Shown: positions 9,701-17,563, numbered from the stretch's first letter. The stretch is DNA of 64,000 nt from Dyella_A sp035685805 (GCF_035685805.1 NZ_DASSAB010000043.1:62001-126000), one strand, 5' to 3'. Translations and numbers: made by a program. The notes: generated by a model not told the origin, from the letters alone.

Positions 9701-10514
9701 GGTCAACGCGCCGGCGGCTGCGCTGGAGGACGCCCGTTACGTCGAGGCCGCCCGCGTTGAACTGCTGCGCGGCCGGTGCCCACCGCACGCGCTGCTGTTC
9801 GAGATCCTCGAGTCGCCGCTGGGCTCGGAGCATTCCGCGCCGCTGGCACTGGCCGGCATGCAGGCGTTCAAGGCGCTGGGCGTGCGGCTGGTGGAGGATG
9901 ACCTGGGCGCGGGCTACAGCTCGCTGATCCGCCTGCGCCAGTGGCCGTTCGATCGGGTCAAGATCGACCAGGCGATCGTGGCGCAGGTGGTCGACGAGCC
10001 GCTGCGCACGTTGCGCTTCATTCGCCAGTTGATCCGGCTCGGCCACGATCTCGATCTGGAGGTGGTGGTCGAGGGGCTGGAGACGCAGGGGCTGATCGAG
10101 GCGGCGTTGCTGCTGGGTGCCGACATGGGGCAGGGCTACGCGCTGGCGCGACCGATGCCGGGCGAGGCGCTGGCGGCCTGGCTGGAGAGCTTTCGCGGCG
10201 GCTGGAACGCGGCCCGGCCGGTGACCGCCCTGGGCGCGCTGGCCGGTGCGCTGCTGTGGGAGGAGCAGCTGCAGGCGTTGCCTGCCGATGCGAAACTGTG
10301 GCGCCAGCACAGCGAGGCACATTGCCCGTCCGGCGGCTACCTGGCGGCGGCCAGCGGCCTGGCCGCGCCGCTGCTCGCCGCGCACACCGCGATGCATGCG
10401 GCAGCCATCGCCGGCCCGCTCGACCCGCTGTACCGGCACAAGCGCGAGCAGTTCATCGCGCTGCTGGTGGAGCAGATGCGCGCCGAGGAGCGGCTGCACC
10501 AATCCGCTGCCTGA
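6717..10514 (+). CDS. GAF-GGDEF-globin-like-GAF-EAL cyclic-di-GMP enzyme
   Basis: A 1265-residue protein likely able both to make and to break cyclic di-GMP. In order: two N-terminal GAF-like regions (about 25-190 and 205-380); a GGDEF domain with LGGDEF at 473-477 and an intact inhibitory RPED site at 464-467; an alpha-helical segment (about 580-700) with AGRFHAATGV around His 662, resembling the proximal-histidine region of globin-coupled sensors; a GAF domain (about 730-900); and an EAL domain (ELEALAR, Glu 940, with DDLGAGYSSL, VKIDQ and VVEGLET preserved). The tail has His 1202/Cys 1203 and HTAMH, which recall a CZB zinc domain. It starts at a GTG with a weak AGGGCGG site. The globin and CZB assignments are tentative. 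Confidence 0.88.
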   Translation: MESGEEVAGIDKATTSGQQAASGGELRSRFYLSVAETLSLLHTAPGYDRQRAMADVARILAATMALPLVWIGRLAPDEDEVRVLAASGPSADYANRLRVSRRPEHPTGRGPMGVALRSEASQAMSIDAPEFAPWREAAHEQGFTACIAAASATRDGGRVTLAAYAGAGTATLGEDLLDWAQRLADELARFWDHQALVERDARMARYRDAQRTIQRALLDQPDPDGVYRTLAQSLVDIAGAAAVDVHAADAAGESLRRVALAGPMADAMEALSSSSRPEPRLGLPVPREALQRRERQIRIRPRDQQDMSPLWRAEPLVQIGALGCWPIMPAPDGKPGDRQVPVGVFVVVSREQDIFDDELCRLLDELADAAGLALRQHERRRALLEEQQRQTYLALHDALTGLPNRRALDMHLECAIGRAERSERLVAAGMLDLDDLKPINDRYGHAVGDRLLIEVGQRLKHALRPEDYVARLGGDEFVLVCEGLHGEHELDPLLERVWRALREPVRIDGASFQLAASLGIALFPNHGSGSGEQLLRRADQAMYQVKARKRQRDRWWSLPLAAGETPLLPEYSGRGQPPYGEAATEVLQAWSRLARPHLPALVEGFRGELHAHEGVARLFAVLPASAHEKMQERLVRHLEMLISPALDSDSHRAYATRAGRFHAATGVEEVWLLEAIERLRDLIAGMLGDLSARDRRPLSIVLQRLRLERQWQLESMRELQRERVALLARLNALAWSAEGYLELIQGVVDALAGHQEITSCAVGRPDDTGQLTYEAVGGESFAQYLRALASGDAAPIRVTADSPEGAGPSGRAWRTGTVQRCAHYGSDPAMISWAAQTLPLGITSSVAIPLCPLPPTPSAVLTLYSSYAGGLQSEDQQAFVAQLKNLLDLALARLAPPRPGAELLPFFVRERWRALIAGDALQVYYQPVVRLADASVSELEALARVRDDDGRLLLPGRFLPALGDDDLVVLFRQVLAQAAAQRQTLAAGGRALDLSVNAPAAALEDARYVEAARVELLRGRCPPHALLFEILESPLGSEHSAPLALAGMQAFKALGVRLVEDDLGAGYSSLIRLRQWPFDRVKIDQAIVAQVVDEPLRTLRFIRQLIRLGHDLDLEVVVEGLETQGLIEAALLLGADMGQGYALARPMPGEALAAWLESFRGGWNAARPVTALGALAGALLWEEQLQALPADAKLWRQHSEAHCPSGGYLAAASGLAAPLLAAHTAMHAAAIAGPLDPLYRHKREQFIALLVEQMRAEERLHQSAA

Positions 10515-10540
10515 GCTGCACGCGCAGACAGCGTGGGCAA

Positions 10541-12832
10541 TCAGAACGACAGCCGCCGCTTGCCCGCCGCCTTGGCGCGGTACATCGCCACGTCCGCCCG
10601 GTGCAGCAACTCCTGCGCGGTTTCCTCGTCGTCGCCGGCATGCATGGCCACGCCGATGCTGGTCGACAGCGTGACTGCCACTCCCTGGATCTCCTGGTCC
10701 ACGCGCAGGCGCTCCAGCAGCGCGGTGGCGACCTCGCCCGCCTGACTCTCCTCCCCGGCGAGGTCTTCCAGCACCACGGCGAACTCGTCGCCGGCCAGCC
10801 GCGCCACGAAATCGGTCTCGCGCACGGCTGCGTGCACCGCGGTGGCGAAGTGCTGCAGCACCGCGTCGCCGAACTCGTGGCCGAGGGTGTCGTTCATCTG
10901 CTTGAAGCCGTCCAGGTCCATGAACAGCACCGCCATCGCCCGCTGGTGCCGGCGCACGCGCGCCATCGCCTCGTCCAGCCGCTGCATCAGCGCGCGACGG
11001 TTGGGCAGGCCGGTCAATACGTCGTGGGTCGCCTCGTGTTCGATGCGCTGGTATAGCTGCCGGCGCTCGGTGATGTCCTGCGCGATCAGGTAGAAGCCGG
11101 TGATGTCGCCGTGCTCCTCCACATGCGGCACCAGGCTGGCGTAGAACCACATCGGGCCGTTCAAGGCCTCCAGCCGGTACTCCACCCGCACCGGCGTGCC
11201 GGCGAGCACGGCGGCCAGCGAAGGGCGCAGATGCTGGTAGGCGGCCGGGCCCCAGAAGTCCCGGGCATGGGTGCCAACCAGGCCATCGGGCGCCACCCCG
11301 AACCAGTCGGTGTAGGCGCGGTTGTGGAAGCGGTAGCGCAGCTCGCGGTCGATGAACGCGATCATCGCCGGCGCGTTGTCGGTGATCGTCTTCAGTCGCG
11401 CCGCGCTCTCGCGCAGGGCCTGTTCGTCGGCCTTGCGCTGGCTGATGTCGCGCACGAACGCGTTCATCAGTGGCTTGCCGCCGGAGTGCGAGCTGCCGAA
11501 GCTGGCCTCCAGCGGGAACTCGCTGCCGTCGCGGCGCAAGCCGGTGAGCTCCTGCCGCTGGCCCGACCACGCGCCGCCGTCGCCGCGCAGCAGTGCCTCC
11601 CATGCCGCCCGATAGCGCGCCCGCAGTGCCGCCGGCATCACCGTTTCATCCAGCGTGCGGCCCATCACTTCGGCCGCGCTCCAGCCGAAGGTTCGCTCGG
11701 CCGAACGGTTCCACGCCACGATGCGGCCGTGGTGATCGACTTCGATGAACGCATCCGATGCGTCGCGCAGGGTGGCCTGGAAACGCTCCTTCTGTTCGTC
11801 GAGCGCGCGCTGCGCTGCCGCGCGCGTGGCCATCTCCGTCTGCAGTCGGGCGACCACCTCGTGCAGTTCGCGAGTGCGCGCTTCCACCCGCTGCTCCAGG
11901 CTCAGCTGCAGCGCCTGCAGCGCCGTCTGCGCCTCCCGCCGGGCGTGGATGTCGGTCAGCACGGTGACCAGATTCTGCGGCCGGCCGCCGGCATCGGGCA
12001 GCGCCGATGCGCCCACCTGCACCCAGCGAAGGGTGCCGTCTGCGCGGACGAAGCTTAGCTCCAGGTCGAGCGCCTCCGCTTCGCCCTGCAGCACCCGGCG
12101 CACCATCGTGCGCGCGCGCTCCAGATCCTGTGCATGCACGATCGCCGCGGCGCGCTGGCCGATCAGCCGCTCCCGCGGATGGCCGACGATCTCGCAGAAG
12201 CGCTGGTTCACCTCGACCCAGCAGCCGGCGGGCGTGGTGATCGCCACGCCCGCCGCCGCATGGCTCATGGTACGGGCGAACAATTGCTCGCTGCGCGCCA
12301 GCGATGCCTTCGCCGCGCGCGCTTCGACCGACTGCTCCAGCGCATGCAGGTGCGATTCCACCATCGCGGCAAGGTCGTCCAGCGTGGCCAGGTCGTGCGC
12401 GTCGAACTGCCGCGGGCGGTGGTCGATCACGCACAGCGTGCCCAGCGGCAGGCCGTGACGCGACCGCAACGGGCGGCCGGCGTAGAAGCGGATGTACGGC
12501 GCGCCGGTAACCAGCGGGTTGTCGGCGAAGCGCGGGTCCTGGTGCGTGTCGGCAATGACCCACGCGCCGGGCTGCGTGATCGCGTGGCCGCACAGCGACT
12601 GGCTGCGTGGCGTCTCCTGCAGCGGCATGCCCACGCGTGAGAGGAACCACTGGCGCTGCGCGTCGACCAGCGTGATCAGCGCCACCGGCAGGTCGAACAG
12701 CCGTGTCGCCAGCCGGGTGATGCGGTCCAGCAAGGGCACCGGCGCACCGTCGAGCAGGCCCAGGCTGCGAAGCAACTGCAGGCGCTCGGCTTCATCGGCA
12801 AGGGGCGGTGGTTCAAGCATCGAGTCGTTCAA
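10541..12832 (-). CDS. GAF-PAS-PAS-PAS-GGDEF diguanylate cyclase
   Basis: A 763-residue cytoplasmic sensor. The N-terminal GAF domain (about 15-170) is the type that starts ERLQLLRSLGLLD and contains SLCGHAI. Three PAS/PAC regions follow (about 185-300, 350-475 and 480-600), two ending in typical PAC exits (DISQRKADE, DITERRQ), with a coiled coil between the first two. The C-terminal GGDEF domain has ATHDVLTGLPNRRAL and the active variant AGDEF at 680-684, with RETD at 671-674 as the inhibitory site, so it should be an active, feedback-inhibited cyclase. It converges on the preceding gene with only 26 bases between the stops. Confidence 0.9.
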   Translation of the reverse strand: MNDSMLEPPPLADEAERLQLLRSLGLLDGAPVPLLDRITRLATRLFDLPVALITLVDAQRQWFLSRVGMPLQETPRSQSLCGHAITQPGAWVIADTHQDPRFADNPLVTGAPYIRFYAGRPLRSRHGLPLGTLCVIDHRPRQFDAHDLATLDDLAAMVESHLHALEQSVEARAAKASLARSEQLFARTMSHAAAGVAITTPAGCWVEVNQRFCEIVGHPRERLIGQRAAAIVHAQDLERARTMVRRVLQGEAEALDLELSFVRADGTLRWVQVGASALPDAGGRPQNLVTVLTDIHARREAQTALQALQLSLEQRVEARTRELHEVVARLQTEMATRAAAQRALDEQKERFQATLRDASDAFIEVDHHGRIVAWNRSAERTFGWSAAEVMGRTLDETVMPAALRARYRAAWEALLRGDGGAWSGQRQELTGLRRDGSEFPLEASFGSSHSGGKPLMNAFVRDISQRKADEQALRESAARLKTITDNAPAMIAFIDRELRYRFHNRAYTDWFGVAPDGLVGTHARDFWGPAAYQHLRPSLAAVLAGTPVRVEYRLEALNGPMWFYASLVPHVEEHGDITGFYLIAQDITERRQLYQRIEHEATHDVLTGLPNRRALMQRLDEAMARVRRHQRAMAVLFMDLDGFKQMNDTLGHEFGDAVLQHFATAVHAAVRETDFVARLAGDEFAVVLEDLAGEESQAGEVATALLERLRVDQEIQGVAVTLSTSIGVAMHAGDDEETAQELLHRADVAMYRAKAAGKRRLSF

Positions 12833-13163
12833 TCACGGGACGGTTCGGATGGGGCGCCAGGGAGTCATCCGTGATGTGCGAAGAAGGCGCGACTGCCGCC
12901 AGCCCGGCGTGCGCCGAAGTGGATCTTGCCACGCTCCGGACCGCTGTGCGTGCGGTTGTTTGCAGCGGCGCGGCAGGCACGTTGCCGTTGTCGATATCGC
13001 GCCTGCGCCGGCTTGTGGCGTGCGCCACGCTGGCGTGTCGGCGCGGCACGCTGCACCATGGGTGCCCGAGGTGCGTCGGCGCGGCCGGATCACCCGCATC
13101 GGTCCAACGTCGTCCGCCCCCAACGTGTCGTGGCCAGCGCGCCAGGAGAGGAGCCGCAGCGAG
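12833..13163. other. Intergenic region, divergent
   Basis: 331 bases between the GGDEF gene and a response regulator. It is GC-rich with several overlapping open frames but none with a good start or family features. CGGCAGGCACGTTGC at 12971-12985 has the GG-N10-GC spacing of a sigma-54 promoter but only partial consensus and lies far from the next start. Confidence 0.35.
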
Positions 13164-13544
13164 ATGAGTCTTGAACACCTGAAGGGTCGCCGGGTTCTGG
13201 TTGCCGAAGACGAGTACCTGATCGCCGAGGACATCAGCACCGGGTTGCAGCTTCGTGGTGCGCAGGTGGTGGGGCCTTTCGCCAACGTGGATGACGCGGT
13301 GCGCGCCTGCACCACCGGGCCGTTGCCCGATGCCGCCCTGCTGGACATCAATCTGGGCGGACAGCGGGTGTTTCCCCTGGCGCGTGAGCTGCTCGAGGCG
13401 AGCGTGCCGTTCGTGTTCACCACCGGCTACGACGAGGTGGTGGTGCCCGCGGCGTTTGCGCATGTGCGGCGGCTGCAGAAGCCGATCGGCATGCGTGCGC
13501 TGCTCGATGCGATCAACGCGCTGTTGACTCCCGGCGCCGCGTGA
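13164..13544 (+). CDS. Single-domain response regulator
   Basis: A 126-residue receiver domain with no output domain. The acidic pocket is in VLVAEDEYLIAED (Glu 15, Asp 16), the phosphoacceptor is Asp 61 in ALLDINLGG, the switch Thr is in FVFTTGYDE and the conserved Lys is in LQKPIG. The ELIAEDI/INLGG style resembles receivers paired with HWE or CheB-CheR hybrid kinases. The start ATG at 13164 follows an AGGAGAGGAG stretch at 13144. No partner kinase is adjacent; an HWE kinase is encoded at 40203. Confidence 0.88.
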   Translation: MSLEHLKGRRVLVAEDEYLIAEDISTGLQLRGAQVVGPFANVDDAVRACTTGPLPDAALLDINLGGQRVFPLARELLEASVPFVFTTGYDEVVVPAAFAHVRRLQKPIGMRALLDAINALLTPGAA

Positions 13545-13563
13545 GCGGTCGCTTGCCCGCTCG

Positions 13564-13574
13564 GTAAGCCTTAC
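13564..13574. promoter_or_regulatory. Small inverted repeat upstream of the KGG gene
   Basis: GTAAG-C-CTTAC, two 5-base arms around one base, roughly 110 bases upstream of the transcription start predicted from the sigma-54-like site at 13652. This is where an activator site would be expected. No second copy was found nearby, so the assignment is speculative. Confidence 0.25.
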
Positions 13575-13651
13575 ACGCGCCGGCGGGAAAAACCTCCACG
13601 TCCAATCTTGCCAGGAGCCCGCCAGCGCGCATGGCGCGGTCGTGTCGTCGC

Positions 13652-13667
13652 TGGCATGCATGTTGCC
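13652..13667 (+). promoter_or_regulatory. Candidate sigma-54 (-24/-12) promoter
   Basis: TGGCATGCATGTTGCC has the obligatory GG-N10-GC spacing and departs from TGGCACG-N4-TTGC at one position. It lies 60 bases before the KGG gene start, giving a leader of about 50 bases. A sigma-54-dependent response regulator is encoded two genes downstream at 15246, which supports the call. One such match could occur by chance in a window this size. Confidence 0.5.
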
Positions 13668-13726
13668 CCTTCTCCGTTGCCACCGATCACCGGTGTGCGC
13701 AAGCGATCGTCAACGGAGAAAACCCG

Positions 13727-13999
13727 ATGAGCAACGAGAAAAACAACGAGGGTGGCGCACGGCGCGGCTTTGCCAGCATGAGCGAAGAGCGGCGCAAGGA
13801 AATTTCCAGCGCGGGCGGTCGTTCTGCCCATGCCCGCGGCCACGCCCATGTGTTCACGCCCGAAGAGGCGAGGTTGGCCGGGCGCCGCGGCGGAAGCGCG
13901 GTGAGCAGCGATCGCGCGCACATGTCCGCCATCGGGCGGATCGGCGGCACGCGCAGTCGCAGCGGCAAGAAGCGGCTGGATCCGACCATCGAATCTTGA
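13727..13999 (+). CDS. KGG-motif general stress protein
   Basis: A 90-residue, very hydrophilic protein with three glycine-pair repeats (SSAGGRSAHARG, GRRGGSAVSS, GRIGGTRSRSG), typical of the KGG / stress-induced bacterial acidophilic repeat family (YciG-like, GsiB-like). Such proteins are abundant, hydration-dependent and linked to general stress or desiccation. The start ATG follows ACGGAG with nine bases of spacing. It is ten bases from the BON gene and probably co-transcribed with it from the sigma-54-like promoter upstream. Confidence 0.85.
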   Translation: MSNEKNNEGGARRGFASMSEERRKEISSAGGRSAHARGHAHVFTPEEARLAGRRGGSAVSSDRAHMSAIGRIGGTRSRSGKKRLDPTIES

Positions 14000-14009
14000 G
14001 GGCTCTGTC

Positions 14010-15107
14010 ATGACACAGCATTCACGTTTTCGCGATCACGACCTTTCCCGCAGCAGCGGCCGTGGCTACGGCGGTCGGGGCGGTGGCGACGAGCGCTATC
14101 GCGGCGGCTCGGGCGAGCGCTGGTCCGGCGAAGGCGCCGGCCGGTTCGAGGCCGACGAGGGCGGCTACAGCTCTATGCCATGGCAGGAGGACAACCCGGC
14201 CAACGAATCGCCCCGCGAATACGGCGACGACTGGGATGCGGGTGATTCATCCGGCAGCGAGGGACGCTCGCGCGGCGAAGGCGACGGTGGGCGCCGCCAT
14301 GGCGCGACCGGTTCGCGCAGCGGCGGCGGACTCGGCAGCGCCGGCCGCGGGTACGAAGTGGGGCAGGGCCGTTCCTACCGCGGCTGGGACGAGGAGCGCG
14401 GATCGGCCTGGACTGACCGCCAGGGCGGTTCCGCCATGGGCCCGCGCGGCGGCGGCAACAGTCGCGCCGACCAGCTTTACCGCACCTACGGCGGGTTCGA
14501 AGGGCCGCCGTCGGAGCGGCACGGCGGGCGCGGCGAGAGCTTCCAGGGAGGCGGCCAGCGCGGCTACGGCGGCTATGGCAACGAGAGCGGCTACGGCGCC
14601 AGCAGCGCCGAGGGTTACGGCGACTACGGCAGCGCCGGCCGCGAAGGCGGCGAGGGGCGCTTCCGCGGCCACGGTCCGAAAGGCTACACGCGCAAGGACG
14701 AGCGCATCTGCGAAGACGTCTGCGAGGCGCTGTCGCAGGATCCGCACCTGGACGCCAGCAACATCGAAGTGAGCGTGCACGAGGGCGTGGTCACGCTGAC
14801 CGGCGAGGCGACCTCGCGACAGATGAAGCATCGCGCGGAGAACTGCGCCGACGCCTGCAGCGGCGTGAAGGACGTCGAGAACCATCTGCGGGTGAACCGC
14901 GGCCAGGGCGGCCAGTCCGGTGCATCCACGTCGTCGGGGTCGACGCTGCCGTCGGACGCCTCGCGTACGGGCAGCGGCATGGCGACTGCTTCGGGATCGA
15001 GCGGCTCCGCCGGCGCTGGTGCGTCGTCGGGCACCGGCGCGGCGGGCACGGCATCGTCCGGCTCGGCCACGAGCGGCGGCTCGGGCAACGACGGCCGCCG
15101 TCACTAG
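14010..15107 (+). CDS. BON-domain protein with glycine-rich N-terminus
   Basis: A 365-residue protein with three zones. Residues 1-220 are low complexity, rich in Gly, Ser, Arg, Tyr and Asp (repeated GYGGYG-like and RGG-like pieces). Residues about 225-292 form a BON domain (YTRKDERICEDVCEAL, then VTLTGEATSRQMKHRAENCAD). The last 70 residues are Ser/Gly/Ala-rich. There is no signal peptide, unlike periplasmic OsmY, so it may be cytoplasmic. The gene lies ten bases after the KGG gene. The architecture resembles SWFGD/BON proteins of environmental proteobacteria. The disordered N-terminus could support condensation or binding to membranes or nucleic acids; that is inference. Confidence 0.82.
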   Translation: MTQHSRFRDHDLSRSSGRGYGGRGGGDERYRGGSGERWSGEGAGRFEADEGGYSSMPWQEDNPANESPREYGDDWDAGDSSGSEGRSRGEGDGGRRHGATGSRSGGGLGSAGRGYEVGQGRSYRGWDEERGSAWTDRQGGSAMGPRGGGNSRADQLYRTYGGFEGPPSERHGGRGESFQGGGQRGYGGYGNESGYGASSAEGYGDYGSAGREGGEGRFRGHGPKGYTRKDERICEDVCEALSQDPHLDASNIEVSVHEGVVTLTGEATSRQMKHRAENCADACSGVKDVENHLRVNRGQGGQSGASTSSGSTLPSDASRTGSGMATASGSSGSAGAGASSGTGAAGTASSGSATSGGSGNDGRRH

Positions 15108-15113
15108 CACCAT

Positions 15114-15145
15114 GCGCGGCGGCGCGCCTCCTGCAGCCGCCGCGC
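15114..15145 (+). terminator. GC-rich hairpin after the BON gene
   Basis: Ten-base perfect arms, GCGCGGCGGC and GCCGCCGCGC, around a 12-base loop, starting seven bases after the stop codon. There is no U tract, so it is a stable hairpin that could slow or end transcription rather than a textbook terminator. Confidence 0.4.
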
Positions 15146-15245
15146 GAAGACCCAAGCGCATCGCCATCAACGCGCCCTAGACACTGGCCATGGAACGATC
15201 CGGTGATACATATCGCCGCAGGTCCGCGGCGTGGAGTGATGGTCG

Positions 15246-16571
15246 ATGTCTGCTTGCTCCCCGGCAGTCTTGCTGGTCGATGACGATGTGGCGTTCGCGC
15301 GCTCGCTGACGTCCTATGCCAAGGCGCGTGGGTGCGATATGGAAGTTGCGCCCACGTTGCAGCGCGCGGCGCCGTTCTTCTCCGGCCACAACCCGCCGGA
15401 TCTCATCCTGCTCGACCTGGGCCTGCCGGACGGCTGCGGTCTGGACCTGATCGAGCGGGTACCGCCGGAATCGCTGTCGCGACTGATCGTGCTCACCGGC
15501 GATCCGAGCGCGGAAACCGCTCATCGCGCGCAGCAGTTTCCGATCATGGATTACATGGTCAAGCCGCTGCGCCAGCATCGGCTGGACGATCTGTTCCTGC
15601 GCGCGGGCGAACACGCACGGGCGCGCTGGCTGAGGCATGTGGGCAATGACGCGCGCGGCCTGTTGCTGGGTGGCAGCCGGCGCATGCGCGAAGTGCGCGC
15701 CGCTTTGTCGCGGATCGCACCGTACGAAGATGCGGTGCTGCTCACCGGTGCCAGCGGCACCGGCAAGGAGCTGGCGGCGCGCGCGCTGCACCAGCTCAGC
15801 GGCCGCACCGGCGCGTTCGTGGCGGTGAACTGCGGGGCCAGCAGCGCGGAGTTGCTCGGCAGCCATCTTTTCGGCCACGTGCGGGGCAGCTTCACCGGTG
15901 CCATTCGCGATCACCGCGGCTACTTCGAGCAAGCGGCCGGTGGCACCCTTTTCCTGGACGAGATCACCGAGATGCCGGTGGAGCTGCAGCCCTACCTGCT
16001 GCGCGTGCTGGAGAGCCGCACCGTCACCCCGCTGGGTTCGACGCTCGCGCGGCAAACCGAGGTGCGCATCGTGGCGGCCTGCAACGTCGATCCGCAGCGC
16101 GCCATGGAGCGTGGCCACCTGCGGCCGGATCTCTACTACCGGCTGGCCCAGTTCCCGGTGCAGATGCCGACGCTGGCCGAACGGCCGGGCGATATCGCGA
16201 CGCTGGCGCAATCCTTCGTGGATGCATTCAACGCCGCACACGGCACTGCGCGGCGCCTGACCGACGGCGCCGTGGCCGTGCTGCAGGGTCGGGAGTGGCC
16301 CGGCAACGTGCGCGAGCTGAAGCACGCCATCCGTCGCGCCTGCATCCTGTGCGGGCACGAAACGATCGAGGCACGCGACGTGATGGAGATGCGCCACGGC
16401 GCCAGCCTCGAGGAGGATGCGATGGCCGGGACGCTGGAACAGATCGAGCGGCGGGCGATCCTTCGCACGCTGGCCAAGCACGACGACAACAAGACACTCG
16501 CGGCACAGGAGTTGGGTATCAGCGTGAAGACGATCTACAACAAGCTCGAGCGCTACCGGGACCGCTTGTGA
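15246..16571 (+). CDS. Sigma-54-dependent response regulator, NtrC family
   Basis: A 441-residue transcription activator. Its receiver domain has Asp 12/13 and phosphoacceptor Asp 57 in ILLDLGLPDG. The AAA+ domain has Walker A GASGTGKE at 168-175, the sigma-54 contact loop as GSFTGA at 214-219 (usually GAFTGA) and Walker B TLFLDE at 234-239. The C-terminal helix-turn-helix (LAAQELGISVKTIYNKLERY) is of Fis type. The ATG at 15246 follows GGAGTGATGG. The stop overlaps the start of the next gene by four bases (GTGA), so the pair is translationally coupled. A sigma-54-like promoter before the KGG-BON pair upstream is a likely target. Confidence 0.92.
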   Translation: MSACSPAVLLVDDDVAFARSLTSYAKARGCDMEVAPTLQRAAPFFSGHNPPDLILLDLGLPDGCGLDLIERVPPESLSRLIVLTGDPSAETAHRAQQFPIMDYMVKPLRQHRLDDLFLRAGEHARARWLRHVGNDARGLLLGGSRRMREVRAALSRIAPYEDAVLLTGASGTGKELAARALHQLSGRTGAFVAVNCGASSAELLGSHLFGHVRGSFTGAIRDHRGYFEQAAGGTLFLDEITEMPVELQPYLLRVLESRTVTPLGSTLARQTEVRIVAACNVDPQRAMERGHLRPDLYYRLAQFPVQMPTLAERPGDIATLAQSFVDAFNAAHGTARRLTDGAVAVLQGREWPGNVRELKHAIRRACILCGHETIEARDVMEMRHGASLEEDAMAGTLEQIERRAILRTLAKHDDNKTLAAQELGISVKTIYNKLERYRDRL

Positions 16572-17296
16572 CCGGCAGCGAACGCGGCGGCAGCCGCACC
16601 ACCGAGCATGTAATCGATCTGATGGCCAGCGCGGGCGCCTGCGTGCTGGCGGCGCAGGGCGTGGAAGACACCGCGGCGGCCTTGTTGCCGCACGCCACCA
16701 TGGCGATGGCCGCACGGGTGGGTGTGGCCGCCAAGTTCGATCACGCCGACCACAGCGTCGAGGTGCTGGCGCGGCACCCGGTTGGCACCGACGACGCCTC
16801 GGCCGCGGCCGCGCCGGTGGAGCGCGTGGTGCAGGCGTGGGCCGCGCAGACCGACCGCGGTAGCCATCTGTGGATGGACATCCTGCCCGCCGGCGACGGC
16901 ACTCGCGTCGGCTCGCCGTGCTGCCTGGTGCACGAGGTGCCGGTACCGCAGGGCGCCGGGTTCTCGCTGCTGATGCTGTTCTTCGCCGAGGCGCCGCAGC
17001 CGGTGGCGCCGCTGGCGCGCGCGTTCTTCGACTGGATGGCAATCGCCGTGCAGGCACGCCAGGGCGAGGCACCGGCGCCCGCGTCCGGGGATGGCGCAGG
17101 ATGTGATCCGGGCGACCTGGAGGCCAGGCACCGCATCAACAATTCGCTGGGCGTGATCACCATGCATGCGGATCTCGGCAGCCTGCTCACCGACCAGCCC
17201 GAGCTCAAGCGCATCAATGGCCTGTTCGACGAGATCAGCCGCCAGGCGCAGCGATGCGCGCAGGTGATCCGCTCGCTGCAACGCCGCCGTCTCTGA
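16568..17296 (+). CDS. Histidine-phosphotransfer-like partner lacking an ATPase domain
   Basis: A 242-residue protein that I do not recognise as a named family. It begins at a GTG overlapping the stop of the sigma-54 regulator. Residues 10-165 look like a GAF-like sensory region (ACVLAAQGVEDTAAALL, then FSLLMLFFAEA). The C-terminal 60 residues start DLEARHRINNSLGVI, which matches the phosphoacceptor H-box of histidine kinases (HE[IL]xNPL) with His 188, and continue as two amphipathic helices. The protein then stops, without the N, G1 or G2 boxes of a kinase catalytic domain. It may be a dimeric phosphotransfer protein or a regulator of its coupled response regulator. Confidence 0.7.
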   Translation: MTGSERGGSRTTEHVIDLMASAGACVLAAQGVEDTAAALLPHATMAMAARVGVAAKFDHADHSVEVLARHPVGTDDASAAAAPVERVVQAWAAQTDRGSHLWMDILPAGDGTRVGSPCCLVHEVPVPQGAGFSLLMLFFAEAPQPVAPLARAFFDWMAIAVQARQGEAPAPASGDGAGCDPGDLEARHRINNSLGVITMHADLGSLLTDQPELKRINGLFDEISRQAQRCAQVIRSLQRRRL

Positions 17297-17563
17297 CGGA
17301 GCCGGTACGCCGATCGGCGCGCACGTGGCGCGCACTAGCGTCGGTGGCGCCGTCGTATTCCTCCAGCGAGATCTCGTTCGCCCTTCGCGCGGCGACGTCC
17401 CTGTTGCCGGCTGGGCAACACGCGCCGGGCACCGTGCGCGTCGGCGCGGGCGAAACGTGCGTTCCCACGCCGGCATGTGGATCCGGCGGCATCGTTTTCT
17501 TCATCTTCTTTTCGCCGGGCGGCCGTTATCACGGGCATCTTTGGCTGCTGAAGAGGAACAACG

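Noticed and set aside
6450..11603. A 5.1-kb open frame on the minus strand
   Set aside because: It is antisense to the GGDEF/EAL gene and overlaps the other GGDEF gene. Its translation is Gln/Arg/His/Ala-rich with no domains, as expected for shadows in 70 % G+C DNA.
12971..12985. A second sigma-54-like sequence (CGGCAGGCACGTTGC)
   Set aside because: The GG-N10-GC spacing is right but two of the six -24 bases differ and it lies about 180 bases from the next start, so chance is likely.
14247..15170. Long Ala/Val-rich minus-strand frame opposite the BON gene
   Set aside because: It is the complement of a Gly/Ser/Arg low-complexity coding region, which creates an artificial hydrophobic frame.
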